Assembly: GCF_000307875.1 (NCBI RefSeq)
Contig: NZ_AJLS01000059.1
Coordinates: 1 to 64,000, forward strand
DNA from: Neobacillus bataviensis LMG 21833
Lineage (GTDB): Bacteria; Bacillota; Bacilli; Bacillales; Cytobacillaceae
DNA: 64,000 bases
Reading direction: 5' to 3'
Both the position numbers and the translations under genes were made by a program. The notes under the pieces are model-generated. The model did no database searches and was not told the DNA's origin. It was given only the letters and a program-made list of their open reading frames with translations. The stretch's first letter is position 1, and each line of letters begins with the position of its first letter. Of the stretch, positions 1-7,586 are shown in pieces.

Positions 1-100
1 TACGTTGGCTTAGTTTCTTAATAGAAACTAAAAATATTGTTTGTTGACGTTTTTGTTTGTTTAGTTTTCAAAGATCAATTTCTCAATCGCCTAAAAGCGA
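1..100 (-). promoter_or_regulatory. rRNA operon leader, reading off the left edge
   Basis: On the minus strand this stretch contains TTGATCTTTGAAAACTAA (positions 61-78), which resembles the boxA-like antitermination segment seen before 16S rRNA and in spacers of Bacillus rrn operons. It follows two tandem consensus promoters. The 16S gene itself would start left of the window and is not seen. B. subtilis also has rrn operons beside pdaB, which fits. Confidence 0.65.
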
Positions 101-107
101 CTTTCAT

Positions 108-136
108 AATATATCATCTACAAATCGTAATGTCAA
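108..136 (-). promoter_or_regulatory. rrn promoter P2 (sigma-A)
   Basis: On the minus strand TTGACA (131-136) and TATATT (108-113) are separated by exactly 17 bases. It is the proximal one of two tandem promoters in front of the rrn leader, the usual arrangement for Bacillus rRNA operons. Confidence 0.75.
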
Positions 137-183
137 CAACTTTTTTTAAGTTGTTTTTGTTACTGTCAGCAGCGACGTTTATT

Positions 184-212
184 ACTATAACAAGATAATA
201 AATATATGTCAA
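184..212 (-). promoter_or_regulatory. rrn promoter P1 (sigma-A)
   Basis: On the minus strand TTGACA (207-212), a 17-base spacer and TATAGT (184-189). It lies 76 bases upstream of P2 and only 18 bases beyond the stop codon of the small gene at 231-461, so transcription from that gene would run straight into the rrn promoters. Confidence 0.75.
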
Positions 213-230
213 CGGTATTTCAAAAAAAGA

Positions 231-461
231 TTACCCCTTTTTTCTATCTTTCTTACCTCGTCTCATATATTTCAAACATTCATTTGGTGAGGCCACTCTT
301 TTAAATAAGGTAAAAAGGATCTTATATCTTTCTTCCATTGCCCTTTTGACAATATGTTCAATCCGCTCATCTTTTAAATCAAATAATATTTCGTCCATTT
401 CCCTTTTAATTAGGTATTCCATTTCTTTTACTTCCCTGTCGTTTATAAGAAGCCCATGCAT
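231..461 (-). CDS. Small hypothetical protein, 76 aa
   Basis: I do not recognise a family. The product is small, highly charged and predicted soluble: an acidic N-terminal helix-like half (many E, D) and a basic tail ending in a run of K and R. No signal peptide, membrane segment or cysteine is present. A strong ribosome binding site (GGAGGT, five bases before the ATG after the AATTC spacer) supports translation. It is divergent from pdaB and ends just before the rrn P1 promoter; no terminator is visible between the two. Confidence 0.6.
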   Translation of the reverse strand: MHGLLINDREVKEMEYLIKREMDEILFDLKDERIEHIVKRAMEERYKILFTLFKRVASPNECLKYMRRGKKDRKKG

Positions 462-536
462 TGAATTACCTCCGCAAAATTCCTAGTTATAGTAGTCTTT
501 TCCAATTATTGAAATTTTATAATAAAATTTTTAGTT

Positions 537-564
537 CATATTTAGAAAAATACAAGCATAGGTA
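537..564 (+). promoter_or_regulatory. Possible sporulation promoter of pdaB
   Basis: CATATTT (537-543) and CATAGGTA (557-564) are 13 bases apart, loosely like a sigma-E/sigma-G type promoter. pdaB homologues are expressed in sporulation. The match is imperfect and unsupported by other evidence. Confidence 0.25.
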
Positions 565-602
565 TGAAGACAAGGAAAGTTTTGGACGAGGTGGGTGCCG
601 TT

Positions 603-1355
603 ATGAATTTCTTCTTTATTTTAAATGGAAAGTCTTTGAAAAATGTTTCACTTATATTAATTGCCGCTTTTTTTACAGCATGGTTTCTCTATATAGAGAA
701 CCTGTCGCAGATTCCAGTCTTTTCAACGAAAGACGGGGCCAAAGCAATTTATCGAGGTGAAAAGGATCTTGCCCTCACATTTAACATTGGCTGGGGGGAT
801 GAAAAGGCAGAGCCGATCTTAGATACATTGAAAAAGGAGAATATTAAGTCAGCTACTTTCTTCCTTGCTGGGTCGTGGGCTGAACAGCACCCTGACATAA
901 TCGCTCGAATTGTAAAAGAAGGCTATGAAATCGGGATGCTGGGCTACGATTATGTGGATTACATGGATTTAGAGGATGCTAAGATTTCTAGAGATATCTC
1001 CAAAGCCCAAGAGGCCTTTAAAAAGTTAAATGTAAAGGATATAAAGCTTTTACGTGCACCAACAGGACATTTCGATGAGCGTACCTTAAAAATCGCAAAA
1101 CGGTATGGGTATACCGTTGTTCATTGGAAAATCGATTCTAAGGATTGGCAAAATCCCGGGGTAGCAAAAATTGTGGAAAATGTAAAAAAGGCGGAAAAGG
1201 GAGATATTGTTCTTCTGCATGCCTCCGATTCTGCTAAACAAACAGCAAAAGCTTTGCCGCTAATTTTGGAGGATATTCGCCAAAAGGGCTTAAAGCTTGT
1301 GTCAGTTTCAGAAATGATTACAAACGGAGAAGTTCATTCTGAAGAAGTAAGATAG
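603..1355 (+). CDS. pdaB: PdaB, sporulation polysaccharide deacetylase-like protein
   Basis: About 250 residues: a short basic N-terminus, one membrane anchor (about residues 13-33) and a NodB-type polysaccharide deacetylase fold. In B. subtilis PdaB (YbaN) is needed for a stable spore. The ATG at 603 is chosen over one 39 bases upstream because it has GAGGTGGG eight bases before it and starts the family's usual MNxFxxxx N-terminus. Oddity: the NodB metal motif TFDDG reads TFNIGWGD here and the HxxxH motif reads EIGMLGYDY, so the usual zinc ligands are not seen. Neighbours kbaA, gerD and salA are in the B. subtilis order. Confidence 0.92.
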   Translation: MNFFFILNGKSLKNVSLILIAAFFTAWFLYIENLSQIPVFSTKDGAKAIYRGEKDLALTFNIGWGDEKAEPILDTLKKENIKSATFFLAGSWAEQHPDIIARIVKEGYEIGMLGYDYVDYMDLEDAKISRDISKAQEAFKKLNVKDIKLLRAPTGHFDERTLKIAKRYGYTVVHWKIDSKDWQNPGVAKIVENVKKAEKGDIVLLHASDSAKQTAKALPLILEDIRQKGLKLVSVSEMITNGEVHSEEVR

Positions 1356-1369
1356 TCAGTCTAGAGACG

Positions 1370-1397
1370 AAAAACCGCCCCTTATTGGGACGGTTTC
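1370..1397. terminator. Bidirectional terminator between pdaB and kbaA
   Basis: Stem AAACCGTCCC/GGGGCGGTTT with a five-base loop, flanked by T-rich sequence on both strands (TTTTTCG leftward, TTTCTTCTTG rightward). It sits between the convergent 3' ends; the kbaA stop codon lies inside it. Confidence 0.75.
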
Positions 1398-2056
1398 TTC
1401 TTGTTTTTTTTATTTGCCTTAGAACCGGATTGGCTTAAACGTCTTTGTCTATCCTGTTCCGATTGCGCATTCAATTTATGAAGGATTAATATTTGATAGG
1501 CATTGCATGCTAGTAAAGCAAACGCCATTGGATAGAACCAGTGCTCCGCATTTTCTCTTAAAACTGGTACCCACTCCACTAACGTGGCAACTATCATAAA
1601 GAAAACAGCCGGAATAAATGCTTCGCGGTTGGTTTGCCTGCTTTTTAGCCATGCTACTGTCAGCCCGACGACTAATAGAAACAGGGCAGGTATTAAATAA
1701 GGCAGAAAAGAATCGCCTGTTTTCGCAAAGTTTGTATATCGTAAGTAAATGAGATCAAATAGGCCAAAGAGAATAAGGACAATTTGAACAGCATTCCAAA
1801 GGGAAACCGATTTAAAAATCCCTAATCCAAAACGATGGATCGTTAAATACGCAAAAAAGCCCATTTGGCTAATCACGCTAAAGAGAAAGCCCATTACCAT
1901 TAACCAAATTATTGCAGAAATAATATCAATTATTTTAAAGTCAATAAAAAAAGGCTGCAACTCATGCCAGCGTACAAACAGTCCCACAATTATTGTCGTG
2001 ACCCCGCCAACTAATAATGTATTCCTAAATAATTTCACCAAATTACGGCTTGTCAC
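1382..2056 (-). CDS. kbaA: KbaA, KinB signalling pathway activation protein
   Basis: A polytopic membrane protein of 224 residues with about six hydrophobic segments and a basic, K/N-rich C-terminal tail. In B. subtilis KbaA is needed for activity of the sporulation kinase KinB. The reading frame is open further upstream, but I place the start at a GTG (2056) because GGAGGT stands seven bases before it and the resulting N-terminus, a basic stretch followed by a hydrophobic helix, fits the family. Converges with pdaB and is divergent from gerD, as in B. subtilis. Confidence 0.88.
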   Translation of the reverse strand: MTSRNLVKLFRNTLLVGGVTTIIVGLFVRWHELQPFFIDFKIIDIISAIIWLMVMGFLFSVISQMGFFAYLTIHRFGLGIFKSVSLWNAVQIVLILFGLFDLIYLRYTNFAKTGDSFLPYLIPALFLLVVGLTVAWLKSRQTNREAFIPAVFFMIVATLVEWVPVLRENAEHWFYPMAFALLACNAYQILILHKLNAQSEQDRQRRLSQSGSKANKKNKKKPSQ

Positions 2057-2206
2057 ACTAGAAACCTCCAACAAACAAAAATAAATTCCAACCTGATTGT
2101 ACCAATCAAAAGATGAAAAATCCATAATTTGATTTACAACGAATAATCTCGCTTGATTTTCTTCATCCTAAAATTAAGGATATATATGTGAAAGGAGCTT
2201 TTTGAA

Positions 2207-2812
2207 ATGAGAAGGAAAAGTAGGTTGCTCCTCCTGCCCATCATGTTGTTTCTGACAAGCTGTTCTGCAGATGATACAAGCAGCGGAGGGCAAATTGATT
2301 ATGATCAAACAAAAAAAATGGTCGTGGATATTCTCAAGACAGATGATGGTAAAAAGGCCATTCAAGATGTGATGTCCGATGATAAGATGAAGGAAAAGCT
2401 TGTGATGGATCAGCAGGTTGTTGCTACCACCATTGAACAAACCTTAACATCGGATAAAGCAACGGAGTTTTGGAAAAAGACATTTAGCGATGCCAAATTT
2501 GCCAAAGGCGTTGCTAAAAATATGCGTTCCGAGAATGAAAAATTATTAAAGGATTTAATGAACGACCCTGAATATAGAGGTATGATGATTGAGGTTTTTA
2601 AAGAACCTGAAATTCAAAAAGAATTGGCGGACGCCTTAAAAAGTAAAGAATACCGTGAACATCTGCAAAAGGTCATTTCCGAAACGATTGACAGTCCGCT
2701 TTTCAAAGCGAAAATGGAAGAATTGCTCTTAAAAGCAGCCGAGGAAACAAAAAATAAGGCCAGTGGTAAGGATGAAGGCGGCGACCAAAATAAATCGGGC
2801 AGCAGTAGCTAA
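2207..2812 (+). CDS. gerD: GerD, spore germination lipoprotein
   Basis: 201 residues with a lipoprotein signal peptide (basic MRRKSR, hydrophobic core, lipobox LTSC with the cysteine near residue 19), a helical charged middle and a low-complexity tail rich in G, S, D and K. GerD is a spore inner-membrane lipoprotein that gathers germinant receptors into the germinosome. AAGGAG lies eight bases before the ATG. The presence of a GerA-type receptor operon 3 kb away on the opposite strand gives it a likely partner in this genome. Confidence 0.93.
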   Translation: MRRKSRLLLLPIMLFLTSCSADDTSSGGQIDYDQTKKMVVDILKTDDGKKAIQDVMSDDKMKEKLVMDQQVVATTIEQTLTSDKATEFWKKTFSDAKFAKGVAKNMRSENEKLLKDLMNDPEYRGMMIEVFKEPEIQKELADALKSKEYREHLQKVISETIDSPLFKAKMEELLLKAAEETKNKASGKDEGGDQNKSGSSS

Positions 2813-2826
2813 TCTAAAATAAGAAT

Positions 2827-2858
2827 GGCCTCTTCCTAAATAGAGAAGAGGCCTTTTA
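2827..2858. terminator. Terminator after gerD (also faces salA)
   Basis: Perfect 9-base arms GGCCTCTTC/GAAGAGGCC followed by TTTTAT on the plus strand. It lies between the convergent 3' ends of gerD and salA. The minus-strand U-tract is poorer (ATTCTTATTTT). Confidence 0.8.
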
Positions 2859-2861
2859 TCC

Positions 2862-3914
2862 TTACTTCTCGAGCAAGCTAGACATTTTTTCAGCAATTTC
2901 TAAATATATTTTTCCAATCTGATGATCTTCCTGGTAGATGGATGGCGCAAAATCTTCATCATTCCAGTCAGGCTGATTTAGCGGTAAGCGGCCAAGAACT
3001 TCCGTATTTAACTCTTCGGCTAACTTATCTCCGCCGCCACGGCCGAAAACATATTCCTTTTCGCCGGTAAGCTTACTTTCAAAGTAGGCCATATTTTCAA
3101 TAACACCCAGCACTTCATGCTCAGTCCGTAATGCCATTGCACCTGCACGTGCGGCAACAAAGGCCGCTGTTGGATGCGGGGTAGTGACGATAATTTCCTT
3201 ACATGCAGGAAGCATCGTATGCACGTCTAGGGCAACATCCCCTGTGCCTGGCGGTAAGTCTAATAGTAAATAATCAAGATCTCCCCACTCTACTTCATTG
3301 AAGAAACTGTTTAACATTTTTCCAAGCATTGGGCCGCGCCATATAATTGGAGCATTATCCTCAACAAAGAAGCCCATCGAAATAACCTGAACGCCAAAAC
3401 GTTCTACAGGGATAATCTTTTCGCCGCGGACAACCGGGCGTTGTGTAATCCCCATCATATCAGGAACGCTGAATCCGTAAATATCCGCGTCAATAAGGCC
3501 GACCTTTTTTCCTAAACGGGCTAATGCAACGGCTAAGTTAACGGAAACGGTTGATTTCCCTACCCCGCCTTTTCCACTAGCAATCGCAATAAAGGTGGTA
3601 TCTGTCGAATTGAGAAGATTCTTCTCTTTTTCAGGTTCTGCCTGACGATTTGCTGCTAACACTGCTTCAGGAAGCTCACTAAACCGAATTCCTACTGTTG
3701 CTGCTCCAGCTTCTTTTAAAAGATTAACGATTTGAGTTTGCAGCTGCAGCTGTTCGCTTGTACCTGTTCTGGCGACCTGCACCTTCACACTAACGTGGTT
3801 TTTTTCTTCTTTAATTTTAACTTCCTCGATTGCATTTAATTCTGCTAAAGTCTTATGTAAAAATGGTTCTTTGAGGCCACCAAGAACCTCGCGGATTCTC
3901 ACTTCTGTTAACAT
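2862..3914 (-). CDS. salA: SalA/Mrp-family P-loop ATPase
   Basis: 350 residues: an N-terminal MIP18/DUF59-like domain (about 1-80), a linker, then an Mrp/NBP35 ParA-like ATPase with deviant Walker A GKGGVGKS (114-121). Mrp proteins carry or transfer Fe-S clusters; B. subtilis SalA also acts as a regulator by repressing scoC. The CxxC of many Mrp proteins is not obvious here. Own extended -10 promoter upstream; flanked by terminators on both sides, so it is probably monocistronic. Confidence 0.92.
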   Translation of the reverse strand: MLTEVRIREVLGGLKEPFLHKTLAELNAIEEVKIKEEKNHVSVKVQVARTGTSEQLQLQTQIVNLLKEAGAATVGIRFSELPEAVLAANRQAEPEKEKNLLNSTDTTFIAIASGKGGVGKSTVSVNLAVALARLGKKVGLIDADIYGFSVPDMMGITQRPVVRGEKIIPVERFGVQVISMGFFVEDNAPIIWRGPMLGKMLNSFFNEVEWGDLDYLLLDLPPGTGDVALDVHTMLPACKEIIVTTPHPTAAFVAARAGAMALRTEHEVLGVIENMAYFESKLTGEKEYVFGRGGGDKLAEELNTEVLGRLPLNQPDWNDEDFAPSIYQEDHQIGKIYLEIAEKMSSLLEK

Positions 3915-3954
3915 AAAAAAGACACCTCACCTTTTGAATTCGTTTCCATCTCTA

Positions 3955-3963
3955 AGTATACCA
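3955..3963 (-). promoter_or_regulatory. Extended -10 promoter of salA
   Basis: On the minus strand TGGTATACT, an extended -10 (TGn plus TATACT), 41 bases before the salA ATG. No good -35 is seen 17 bases upstream, as is common for extended -10 promoters. Confidence 0.4.
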
Positions 3964-4011
3964 TAACCCGCAAATGAAACAGTTATTTGAATCACACTGT
4001 TGTCGATGAAC

Positions 4012-4039
4012 ATAAAAATGGAAGGTGTTCCCACCTCCC
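4012..4039 (-). terminator. Terminator of cwlD
   Basis: On the minus strand GGGAGGTG and CACCTTCC pair across a four-base loop, followed by ATTTTTATG. It directly follows the cwlD stop codon. Confidence 0.7.
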
Positions 4040-4771
4040 TTAATCTGTTTCTTTTAGCTCTTTTTCATTCGTAAAATAACGCATAATTCCAATATTTATG
4101 GATGCGGCTACTTTTTCCTGATAGGAATCCTTTTTTAATAATGCTTTTTCTCCCGGGTTGGAGAGAAAGCCAACCTCCACTAACACCCCTGGTTTTTTGG
4201 CATTTTTTAAAATATACACCTGATTAATTGGCTTCGCTTTACGATTTGTATTTTCCAAATTCCTTCTCAGCTCTTCTTGAATAAATTTAGCCGCCCTAGC
4301 ATTTTCCTTATGCTGTGGTGCATAAAAGGTTTGAGCCCCGCTCCATCTTGAGGAAGGAATGGCATTTAAATGGATACTGACAAAAAGGTCATTATCGGTG
4401 CCATTGATCATTTTTAATCTCTTTTTCAAATCCTCTACTTTTCTGCGGCTATAGCCTCTCGTCCCAGGGTCGGCTAAATCTTCATCCTTTTCCCTTGTCA
4501 TGATGACCAACGCCCCTTGCCCCTGAAGATAATCCCGGACTTTCTTGGTAATTTCAAGGGCTATATCCTTTTCCAAGGTTTCACCTGTTCCTGCTCCGCC
4601 ATCCGGACCACCATGACCTGCATCTAACAAGATTATTTTCCCAGACAATGGGATGTTCCATGTTTTCGATGAGTCATTCTCAATAAAGTCGTGTTGCAGT
4701 ATGAAAAATAACGCAAGTAATCCCGCAATAAAACTGATCATTTTCCATTTACGCTTTAACACCCAGATCAT
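4040..4771 (-). CDS. cwlD: CwlD, N-acetylmuramoyl-L-alanine amidase (spore cortex)
   Basis: 243 residues: an N-terminal membrane anchor (about 11-28) and an Amidase_3 zinc domain. Visible zinc and catalytic residues are DAGHGG (H53), the E of LEKDIAL, SIHLNA and the E of EVGFLSN. CwlD with PdaA makes muramic-delta-lactam in the spore cortex, which germination-specific lytic enzymes need. It lies downstream of ybaK in the same direction with a 69-base gap. Confidence 0.94.
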   Translation of the reverse strand: MIWVLKRKWKMISFIAGLLALFFILQHDFIENDSSKTWNIPLSGKIILLDAGHGGPDGGAGTGETLEKDIALEITKKVRDYLQGQGALVIMTREKDEDLADPGTRGYSRRKVEDLKKRLKMINGTDNDLFVSIHLNAIPSSRWSGAQTFYAPQHKENARAAKFIQEELRRNLENTNRKAKPINQVYILKNAKKPGVLVEVGFLSNPGEKALLKKDSYQEKVAASINIGIMRYFTNEKELKETD

Positions 4772-4840
4772 CCTTCCCGCTCGTCCATGTTCAATAAAAT
4801 ATATGGGACAGGAAGGGTATTTAGAACTGTAGAATAGATG

Positions 4841-5284
4841 TTAGTGAAGTCGAAGCTTATGGCGCATCTGGCCTTTTTCGTAGCCCTCGCGCCACCAAAC
4901 GTGGATATATTGTTCACATAAATAATAAAGCGATTCGCTCATCGTTCCCTCTTCCCCATTTCCCCAATAGAGGAAAAAGTTATAAAGCGTATCAATGAGG
5001 TGTTTTTCTTCTCTAAAGCAGCGCAAGCGTACTGCTTCCATATCCTCACCATGATAGCCAAACTTACTGAATTTAGCGCCAAGAAGGAAGGCTTCAAGGG
5101 CAACATCATAACACGCCTCTTCTATTCCTGTATTCATGACAAAGCTCGAAGTAATTTTCGTGGAGCCAAAGTATTGTTTTACCCGCTCTTTTAATGTAGT
5201 AATCGATAACTCCTTTAGTACGGAGCGTTCGTATTTTATTTGTTTTTCCCGTCTTTTTTCTTTAAAGGTTGTAATCACAGTCAC
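4841..5284 (-). CDS. ybaK: YbaK, DUF2521-family protein
   Basis: 147 residues, the usual length of this uncharacterised Bacillus family. It is soluble, with a very basic first 25 residues (KEKRREKQIK) followed by helical, acidic and aromatic-rich sequence. No catalytic motif can be named. Position next to cwlD is conserved with B. subtilis. Past its 5' end the order departs from B. subtilis: instead of ybaJ and rpsI there is an accessory block of about 10 kb. Confidence 0.8.
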   Translation of the reverse strand: MTVITTFKEKRREKQIKYERSVLKELSITTLKERVKQYFGSTKITSSFVMNTGIEEACYDVALEAFLLGAKFSKFGYHGEDMEAVRLRCFREEKHLIDTLYNFFLYWGNGEEGTMSESLYYLCEQYIHVWWREGYEKGQMRHKLRLH

Positions 5285-5373
5285 TTCATCTTCACCTCTT
5301 AAGAATAGTCTTTATCCGGGGTTCTGAAGAAATGCAAACGTCGTGACTATTTTCATTGCCAATTTTTATATAC

Positions 5374-6489
5374 TTATCTAACAGCTCCATCCGAGTTTAA
5401 TTTTACGTTGACAGATACATGGATAACGGAATCAGCAAGTGCATTCCCCCAGTCGTTATCCACCTTTTTAAATTGCTCATATTGGTATGCACGTGCATAA
5501 AGACCAAATCCGATTGGGTCAATTTTATTTTTTTGAATTTTTTTAAGAAGGGCCTCGAATTGATCTTGCAGTTCTTTTTCCATCAACTTTATTAACTCAG
5601 CTTTTTTAACTCTATCCTCCGGAAATATACGTTCTACAATATTTGCCGTCATATTGACTTTAATATCAAAATGAAATTTATTTTGTTTAAATCCCGTTTT
5701 TATCTTTGTCTTTACTCTACTAGCATCGAAACTCATCAGGTTTTCATGGAAAATGTTACGTTCCTTTTCCGGTGAGAAAATCGGAATGGTCAGGGTGACT
5801 TCACGTCTCTTTTCATTCTTTAACACAAGAAGTAAAGTTGATTCAGGAACATCCAGTGAGGCAGCATATTTCCCTTTATTATAAAGGAGAGTCATTCCCG
5901 CTAATTCCAGCTTTTTACCCTTTTTCACTTCGGAAATAGTGGGAGTCAATCCCTTTTCGTAGACCTCTCTGTGTAATTCTTGAAGCGTGCCTTTTACCGC
6001 CCTTGTTCGATCATAGCTTTTATCAATCACTGCTTTCAAATGTAAGGATAACTGCGGTTTTTCTCCAGGATTGTAAAATATGACATCCGAGACAGGACCT
6101 TTAACCGCTACGACTCTTGTGTTCATGGAAAAATTCGGATTTCGGTACACTGTATCTAAAATAGAAAACCAGCCCGCATGACCCAAGACACGTTTGCCAA
6201 CAAGTAATACTTGAATTTTTCCAGCGGCTACTTCTCCAGTCGTTAATCCGTCAAATAATCTTCTGGAATCTCGAATTGTTTTTGCCTTTACCTCATATGC
6301 CTCATTTCCTTTCTTGGCACCTTTATTAAATACAGGATTTAATTCATAAAAGATTAGATTATTTTCATCATCTAAGTCCACACCAAGGATTAAGGCAAGT
6401 GTCAAATCCTCTAAAGGAGCTTTACTACCGCAACTAGAAAGGATGAAGACTAGGAGGATAGACAACAACACAGGTAACCAACGTTTCAT
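5374..6489 (-). CDS. Ger(x)C family germinant receptor lipoprotein (C subunit)
   Basis: 371 residues with a lipoprotein signal peptide (MKRW, hydrophobic run, LSSC lipobox, Cys at 20) and a GerAC-type C-terminal domain. The C subunit is displayed on the outer face of the spore inner membrane and is required for receptor function. Its start overlaps the stop of the permease gene by four bases (ATGA), showing translational coupling. No terminator is obvious between its stop and ybaK. Confidence 0.93.
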   Translation of the reverse strand: MKRWLPVLLSILLVFILSSCGSKAPLEDLTLALILGVDLDDENNLIFYELNPVFNKGAKKGNEAYEVKAKTIRDSRRLFDGLTTGEVAAGKIQVLLVGKRVLGHAGWFSILDTVYRNPNFSMNTRVVAVKGPVSDVIFYNPGEKPQLSLHLKAVIDKSYDRTRAVKGTLQELHREVYEKGLTPTISEVKKGKKLELAGMTLLYNKGKYAASLDVPESTLLLVLKNEKRREVTLTIPIFSPEKERNIFHENLMSFDASRVKTKIKTGFKQNKFHFDIKVNMTANIVERIFPEDRVKKAELIKLMEKELQDQFEALLKKIQKNKIDPIGFGLYARAYQYEQFKKVDNDWGNALADSVIHVSVNVKLNSDGAVR

Positions 6490-7586
6490 AAATGGGCTCT
6501 CCTTTTAACGAGATCACGAAGCCAAACATACACCAATAAACAAAACGGAAAAATGTAGGCAAGAGCTATTGTTAATGGCTGAACTAGTTTTTGAAGCTGA
6601 TCATTTCTATCAAACGATGGTGAAGTAAACAAAAGATACACAAGATTTAGAAGGAGATACCAACCCACATATTTACTGTGATTTTGTGAACCAAATAATT
6701 GACTGAAACAAAAAACAGTTGAATACATTAAAGGCAGGACAGTCGTAGAGATGACAAATACATAAAAGGACAAAAAGACAATTTCAATTCTTTCTAAAAA
6801 CTTAAACTCAACGATTTTTAGCACACTAATGGTCGGTTCTTTAAATTGAGTAATTTCGTCAGGACTAAAAAAGGCGAAAATGACAATCGTTATGGTCAAA
6901 AATACAAGTAGTGTAAGTGTATTTGCAATAATCAACCCGCTTGCTGCTTTTTGTTTTTCCTTTAGTGAAGGATAGAGAAAGTAGACTATTTCAAAGCCTG
7001 TAAAGGAAAAAATCGTTATCTTAACTGCAATAAAAATGGGGTTCCAGCCTTCTTTTACAATTGGAAGGAGATGGAGCCAGTGTGCCTCCTTTAAAGGCGA
7101 AAAATAGAAGAAAACTAACCATATAGTCATAAAAAATACCAATTCGGAGTACCTGGCTAATACCGTAATATTATTCCGCACAATAAGGTAAGTCGGGATG
7201 GATAATAATAACATCAAAATAATCAAACCTGTTTGTGGTAAAATCCAAAATTGGATAAAGAGACATTCCCTAACAAAAATGATGGATGCCAAAAAAGCAA
7301 AATACAATCCAAAAACGAAAGCAGCCATCTTTCCGACCCACTTTCCAAAACAATGGGTTAGTAGATCAAGAATGGTCCCATTTGGGTATTTTTTCATTAC
7401 CTGAACAATGAGTAAGCCAGCCAATGTAGATAAGAACCAGCCAATAATTATGGAAATCCAACCGTCCGTCCCTGCTTTTTCAGCTAACTCACTTGGAAGT
7501 GTTAATAATCCGACCCCCGCTTGCACACCATGAATTAAAAGAATATATTGCATAAATGTAATTTGGTTCTTTTTATGCTTTATCAC
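6486..7586 (-). CDS. Germinant receptor permease (GerB subunit, APC superfamily)
   Basis: 366 residues with about ten transmembrane helices. The N-terminal GVGLLTLPSELAEKAGTDG stretch is typical of the endospore germination permease family within the amino acid-polyamine-organocation superfamily. The B subunit is thought to bind the germinant. Four-base overlaps with both the A gene upstream and the C gene downstream mark a tight A-B-C operon. The ligand cannot be predicted from sequence. Confidence 0.93.
   Translation of the reverse strand: MIKHKKNQITFMQYILLIHGVQAGVGLLTLPSELAEKAGTDGWISIIIGWFLSTLAGLLIVQVMKKYPNGTILDLLTHCFGKWVGKMAAFVFGLYFAFLASIIFVRECLFIQFWILPQTGLIILMLLLSIPTYLIVRNNITVLARYSELVFFMTIWLVFFYFSPLKEAHWLHLLPIVKEGWNPIFIAVKITIFSFTGFEIVYFLYPSLKEKQKAASGLIIANTLTLLVFLTITIVIFAFFSPDEITQFKEPTISVLKIVEFKFLERIEIVFLSFYVFVISTTVLPLMYSTVFCFSQLFGSQNHSKYVGWYLLLNLVYLLFTSPSFDRNDQLQKLVQPLTIALAYIFPFCLLVYVWLRDLVKRRAHL

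Noticed and set aside
461-760. Plus-strand frame of 99 codons overlapping pdaB
   Set aside because: It is in another frame of the pdaB start region, lacks a ribosome binding site and has no recognisable domain.
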